NCBI GenBank assembly: GCA_947579665.1
Contig: OX388347.1
Coordinates: forward strand, 24,668,562-24,732,561
Length of the DNA stretch: 64,000 nucleotides
From: Sympetrum striolatum
Taxonomy: Eukaryota; Arthropoda; Insecta; Odonata; Libellulidae
Direction: 5' to 3'
The first letter of the stretch is position 1; the number at the start of each line of letters is the position of its first letter. Below the pieces are notes generated by a model. That model ran no database searches. It worked only from the letters and a program-made list of their open reading frames with translations, and was not told the origin of the DNA. A program made the position numbers and the translations under genes. Below are positions 59,401 to 64,000 of the stretch, piece by piece.

Positions 59401-62197
59401 AACTTTTTCAAAACGCAGTTCGGATTCATCGAACATTCGGAAAATGGAATAGTTCAAAGGGAAAATCGTTTCAAAAATACTTAGCAATTGCCAGATGTCT
59501 TCAAATAGCAGTAAAAATTTCGTAGCGTATTTTGTAAATTTTGTAGGAGGTATGTTTTCACCCCAAAGGAAATTTAATATTATCCGAATTATGAACAACG
59601 ATATAGTACTACCGTGTGCTTTTTCTTTCTATCCTTTGTTGAGATTTGTTCACTGTTATTGATAGGATAAACTGATTTTATTCATATATGTTCATTCTAT
59701 CATTGAAAGAAAGAGAGATACTTATTTTTAATTCGGGAAATTTAAATACCTTTTTTATGGAAGAAAATTTCCATACCTCAGCTGTTAAATGAAGTTGGAA
59801 TTACCATAGAGTAACTATACTCGATACTATACTAGTTACTCGATAGTACTACTCTCAACGCCGTTAATCATTCCTTTCATTTCCTTTTCAGAAAATTACT
59901 TTCAAAATTATTCATTCTTTGTTTGAGTACCTACTAAAAATATCTGGCGCATGCATACAATTATTCTATATCCTCAATACGCCGGAATTGTTCAAAATAT
60001 GTTCATTGGAAACTTAATCAAGGAATTCTGCATTTAAAGTTAGAAAAAAATAAGAGTTGGTCCCACTAAGCAATTTCTAATTTTGCACTCACTCTTTGTG
60101 CCTAATTTTAGATATCTGAAATTCCTTTTTTTGTGTATTCTAACTTACTGTATTTGCTTCAATCATTGAGTGATAAAATTTGAGCTCCATGAGTCTATAT
60201 ACAGTTATTTAAAATTGAAACTCTTCCAAAGTTTTTTTTTTCAAATTCGTTTCTAAAAATGAACCTTTGCTCCTTTTTCCACAAGAACTCCAAACGTCTA
60301 TAGTGATCGGCCATCGCGCCCCAGGAGTCCGCGGCTGATCCTCACTGATTGGCGGCACCCGAGGACAGGCGCTGGATTGAAGGTATTTGCGCGAATTTAT
60401 ATTTTAAACATCCATCTCTTATGAAATAAGTCATACGGCTGTGATCCGACGCCCATTATTACCGAAACACGAAAGAGTGCATTATTCAGTGTTGATCCTG
60501 AGAAGGCTGTTTTCTGACTCTTATAATCCGCAATAGCTTCCCCATTTACTGATAAATTACACTGCTTACTTTGCAAACCGTTCTATAAATACAATAATTG
60601 CTTAAATTAGATCATCGAAGAAAGTATTTCTATACTGAATCACGCTGGTAGAAGGAAAAAAAACTGTTTACTCTTCATCTTAGACTGATAACTCGAACCT
60701 TTCATGTCAAACCTAAGACCAATATTTAAATATAAGAGAGTATTGTTTCTTTATACAATTTTTATACTGAATTTAGTCTTCATGTCATTAGAGTGACTCT
60801 GTTTTAGTGGAATTAAACAGATTTTATATGACAAAGCAGCTATAATCTATAGATATCCACTGTGAAATGGATTTCGACATATTTGGCTTTTTACAATTTC
60901 TTCGCCTTATTTTACTTCAGTAAGATATTCATGTTCAGTCCTTGCAACAATCGATTAATAAATATTTCCTTTGAAATTTTTGGAGCGAAAGATTTACCAT
61001 TTTTTCCTATGGGGCCCATACCTGTATCAATCGAATCTCATCCATTCAATTTTTAGGCTGCGGTTTTTTTGTGCCGTGTATATTTTTCACCATAAAGTTT
61101 GCTATGAATTAACGAAATATTTGTAGGCCAGTAAGACATTTAACAATTTCCAAACAAAACGGCTTCGTAGGATAAGTCATTTCAAGGGTTGAAATGGAAT
61201 GAAAGAATTTTTGAAAACTCTAAACTGCTTTGTACCCATTTCAAAGAACTCAGAAACCGCTCCAGGCATTTTTTATCATCGAGATGAGACAAAATGGGAC
61301 GTTTCTGGTCGCAGTTTCCGTTGATCCATTGCGGTCTTTGTTGATATAGGGGGAGTATTATGAAAAAGTCTTTTTCATGTTTTAACCCATTTATTTTAAA
61401 CTATTTTCAATGAAATCAAAATGTTTCATCGATAACAAATTTCCATTCACTTACATATGAGAAACATCAGATGTATTTCATCGAATAAATCAAACGTAGA
61501 AACTGTTGCTTCCGTTTCATGTATTATTTCTTCTGAGGAAATTTTTATTGATAAATAAATTTTATTTTTGCCTTCGCAGCCAGTGAATAAAAATATATTT
61601 ATCAATGAATTAGAGATTTGAAATTATGTTTAGAGTCCAACCCTAAGATATCATTCGCTGGAGAGCTTTGATATTTCAAATTCTAATTAAACAATGTTCT
61701 TCTTATCAGGTAATATAAAAGGCAGTTTGAAAGAGACACTCTGTAGAGAGATCTGTATGCTGGAGGAAAGAAATTCAAACTCTTTACAATTAACCAACCA
61801 TGATAATTTATGGAGCCATAGAAAATTTAGTCAACCTGATTAATCTGAAACGTAGTGATTTTTCATAATAACCGGCAACTAGTTGTGTCATTTCCGGAAA
61901 ATTAAAGCACATCGATTTAAAAATAGATCATTACTTCGTGTTCACATTGATTGTACTTATATATTTAAAATTTCAAGAAACTCATCAATCCAAATGCAGC
62001 ACTCAGCATCCTGCTTTTTTAATGACATTATTTATTTTTTAGAAAACTATAGATACGTATTACGATTTAAAAGCAATAAACTTTAGCTATTTCAACTTAA
62101 TCCCACTTCATCGGTAGTAAATCTCTATTTATTTTATATCTCAAAATCTTGAACTGTATTGTTTTCATAGGATAATACTCAAAAACCTACTCTTCTT
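59401..62197. other. AT-rich sequence with one small GC-rich patch
   Basis: Mostly featureless. At about 60295-60395 a 100-bp patch is rich in CpG (GGCCATCGCGCCCCAGGAGT, CCGCGGCTGATCC) and contains CTGATTGGCGG, an inverted CCAAT-box motif. No gene is recognised near it. Confidence 0.4.
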
Positions 62198-62211
62198 TAG
62201 GCCTGCACGAC
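62198..62211 (+). repeat. Possible hAT-like terminus
   Basis: TAGGCCTGCACGAC resembles the beginning of some hAT terminal inverted repeats and lies about 140 bp upstream of the transposase relic. A matching 3' terminus is not clear (the closest is at 63802), so this is weak. Confidence 0.25.
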
Positions 62212-62340
62212 TTACAGATAGGGAAAGTCCGCGTGGATAGGGAATAAAATGATCGCAGACCTCGAATAAAAACTTTAGATGAATAAATATGGTTCTAAAA
62301 TGTACGAATAATATAATAATAATAATTTAAACATAATTAT

Positions 62341-63079
62341 CATATCAGTAATATACCATCAAATGAAGAATGGCAACTTATAGAAAATGTTGTTCCTTGC
62401 TTGCAATTATTTAGATGTGTTACTCTTGAAATGAGTGAGGAAGGGCCTAGATCATCCATTGCCAATGTCATTCCGCTAATAGGTCTGATTGCAAAATTAA
62501 ATGCTATGTTTGACAAAGATACAACTTATCCCAAGTCATTTGGTCAATCTTTAATAGCAAACTGAAAAAAGAGATTCAAAAACATAGGGAATACCCATTT
62601 TCATGCCGTCGCTACCCTGATGGACCCAAGGTTTAAAGGCTTTGTCTTTTCTTCCCCAGAGTCAGTTGAGAAAGCTAAAAATGAAATTATTAATGTTATG
62701 AAAGACTCGTTCAAAAAAAAGGTACCAGTTTGGAAATTTTAAATTAAATAGAAAGTACAGTGGATTGCCCTTCATTGAGTTTATACAATATCATTCTTCC
62801 TCAGATTAAAGTATCACTAGACAATCCAGAGGATGAATTAGAGGATTATTTTCAGGGATCCTTATTGCCTATTGAGTGTGCTCCCCTTATTTATTGGAAG
62901 AATTGCAAAAAATATGTGCACCTTTCAGTAGTAGCCAAAATATTTTTAGCTGCATCATGTGGATCTGTAGCATCAGAAAGGTTTTTCAGCGCAGCAAATT
63001 TAGTGTCTTCTAAGACAAGGGGAGCATTGAACCTAATAAGGTTAAGCAGCTTGTGTTTTTGGCTAAAAATAAGTACTGA
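62341..63079 (+). pseudogene. Broken hAT transposase (C-terminal half)
   Basis: This is the relic of a hAT-superfamily (Ac/Hobo/ZBED-like) cut-and-paste transposase. It opens in one frame with SNEEWQLIENVVPCLQLF and ANVIPLIGLI, then a TGA at 62563. It continues in that frame with HAVATLMDPRFKGFVF, ending in a TAA at about 62743. A second frame from about 62760 carries the hAT dimerisation block FLAASCGSVASERFFSAANL and VSSKTRG. After another frameshift near 63031 the usual end PNKVKQLVFLAKNKY is read, stopping at 63077-63079. An AATAAA-like signal follows at about 63136. The N-terminal zinc finger and the first half are absent. The stop and two frameshifts make it dead, yet the motifs are well kept, so the decay is not very old. 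Confidence 0.9.
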
Positions 63080-63170
63080 AATGTAATAATTCCTATTAAA
63101 TTGTTAATTTTTACATTGTGTACATTGATCTTTTAAATAAATGTTTTAAACTTTTGAACATAATTTTTTA

Positions 63171-63188
63171 CAGTGCTAAATAGCACTG
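63171..63188. repeat. Short perfect palindrome after the hAT relic
   Basis: CAGTGCTAAATAGCACTG forms a 7-bp stem with a 4-base loop, 92 bp past the hAT stop codon. It may be a subterminal structure of the element. Confidence 0.5.
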
Positions 63189-63240
63189 TTTGCTTCCTTA
63201 TTAGGTATCTATTAGATATATAAAAAATAAATAGAGATAT

Positions 63241-63300
63241 CGATCATAGGGGCCATGGGTTTGATCCCAGAAGGCCCCAAACTCCCGATTTTTCACTTAA
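63241..63300 (+). repeat. Possible second tRNA-like SINE fragment
   Basis: A B-box-like GGGTTTGATCCCA is flanked by GGGGCC/GGCCCC. Like the 56.4-kb element it is followed by TTTTTCACTT. No A box is visible. Weak evidence. Confidence 0.25.
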
Positions 63301-63689
63301 GATTGCATTGCTTTGATTTTCGGGAATTTTTTTGAGACACTTCCCGGCATCGGAGCGAGTTGAAATTTAAGGTATCATTAAAAGACGTGAATACCCAACG
63401 AAAACTATCAAGACGTCTTCGGATATCATCCTTGATTCGATGTTAGGTCGGGGCAATTTTTTCTACATAAGAAATGTACGTAAATTTATACCGTTATATA
63501 CCGTTTGCAGGATTCATTTCATTTGCAAAATTAAATTAGAAATAATTGTCCTACAAAATCGCAACGTGTACCAAAAGACGAGAAATTAATTAAAGATTCT
63601 TATTTTGGTCGTGAAATATCATTTTTGATTCTAAATTACGAGAATTAGCAGAAATAAGGCAAATATATGAATTATTTTGCGGTTATTAC

Positions 63690-63719
63690 AATATATATAT
63701 ATATATACACACACACACA
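63690..63719. repeat. (TA)n(CA)n microsatellite
   Basis: A compound dinucleotide run: TA repeated about nine times followed by CA/AC repeated about six times. Confidence 0.9.
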
Positions 63720-63734
63720 ATATATCAGATTAAA

Positions 63735-63802
63735 ATATCGGTTATCGGAACAAAATATCGGGTATCGGCTATCGGAAAAAAAAGGATATCGGCTCACCCC
63801 TA
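63735..63802 (-). mobile_element. hAT-like 3' terminus with TATCGG subterminal repeats
   Basis: Read on the minus strand the end is TAGGGGTGAGCCGATATCC, followed by repeated CCGATA motifs (six in about 65 bp). A TAGGGGTG-type end with clustered short subterminal repeats is the layout of several hAT families, where the repeats bind transposase. Whether it belongs to the relic ending at 63079 is not shown: flanking 8-mers do not form an obvious duplication. Confidence 0.5.
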
Positions 63803-64000
63803 CTTTTAATTCATATATTATTTTTACATATCCAGCTAGTGGAATTTCTGTGACAGCTCCAACCAATGTCTATGTTAAACTTAATTCTAACCCCAATCCC
63901 TCACACCAGACGTTAAACACAGACAAATATTCCAAAAATAACATCACTACGCACAGATAGATTTCGAACACCGCAAAACTACAACGGGACCTAATTTAGA
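63803..64000. other. AT-rich end of window, nothing recognised
   Basis: A 97-codon frame (63667-63960) spans the hAT-like end and this tail. It translates the microsatellite and repeats and is not coding. Confidence 0.45.

Noticed and set aside
62198..63802. A single hAT element spanning both termini and the transposase relic
   Set aside because: The two candidate ends match only partly, and flanking 8-mers (CTCTTCTT and CTTTTAAT) are not a duplication, so the pieces are listed separately.
1..64000. CRISPR arrays, bacterial operons or integrated bacterial genes
   Set aside because: No regularly spaced repeats with unique spacers and no ribosome-binding-site-led gene runs were seen. Composition and transposons are those of an animal genome.

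Overview
This is AT-rich, repeat-laden eukaryotic DNA. It most likely comes from an insect or another arthropod. The reasons are degenerate mariner (DD34D) transposase copies, an arthropod-type non-LTR retrotransposon, a hAT transposase relic, many fold-back MITE-like elements, microsatellites and very long stretches without open frames. There are no bacterial-style operons, rRNA genes, CRISPR arrays or intact tRNAs. No complete protein-coding gene is visible. Almost all short open frames look like chance frames or shadows of repeats. The window is probably intergenic or deep inside large introns. The species cannot be named from sequence alone.

Layout. 0.6-2.5 kb: a long inverted repeat with two arms of about 700 bp, followed by a CpG-richer patch (2.8-3.4 kb). 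5.5-5.8 kb: an almost complete palindrome whose half-units recur at 25.2, 29.2 and 32.2 kb. 5.8-16.4 kb: featureless AT-rich DNA. 16.4-18 kb: a retroposon-like tail with (TTA)n, a GC-richer patch, a terminal-inverted-repeat MITE and a third copy of part of the 1-2.5 kb repeat. 19.5-21.2 kb: a repeated unit, then a 5'-truncated non-LTR retrotransposon on the minus strand. That element was later interrupted by a 305-bp retroposon flanked by a 13-bp target-site duplication. 22.3-23.4 and 29.5-30.7 kb: two decayed mariner copies in the same orientation. 28.7, 36.9 and 39.0 kb: short purine-biased minus-strand stretches that read like relic coding sequence.

40-52 kb: a dispersed repeat pair (40.0 and 46.2 kb), a hAT-type MITE with poly-G/poly-C tracts (41.1 kb), a sharply bounded GC/CpG-rich island of about 1.9 kb (41.5-43.4 kb, the best promoter candidate), a near-perfect fold-back element (47.2 kb), and a diverged direct duplication of about 1.4 kb (47.8-49.5 and 51.0-52.3 kb). 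Each duplicate carries an exon-like segment of about 130 bp whose conceptual peptide has the residue spacing of the C-terminal part of insect odorant receptors. This is the most interesting, and unproven, genic signal. 56-64 kb: a tRNA-like SINE relic, several hairpins, a 329-bp MITE with 120-bp arms, a broken hAT transposase gene (62.3-63.1 kb) and a hAT-like terminus with six TATCGG-type motifs (63.7-63.8 kb).

The elements do not form a pathway. They record several waves of DNA-transposon and retroposon activity. All coordinates of degenerate repeats are by-eye estimates.
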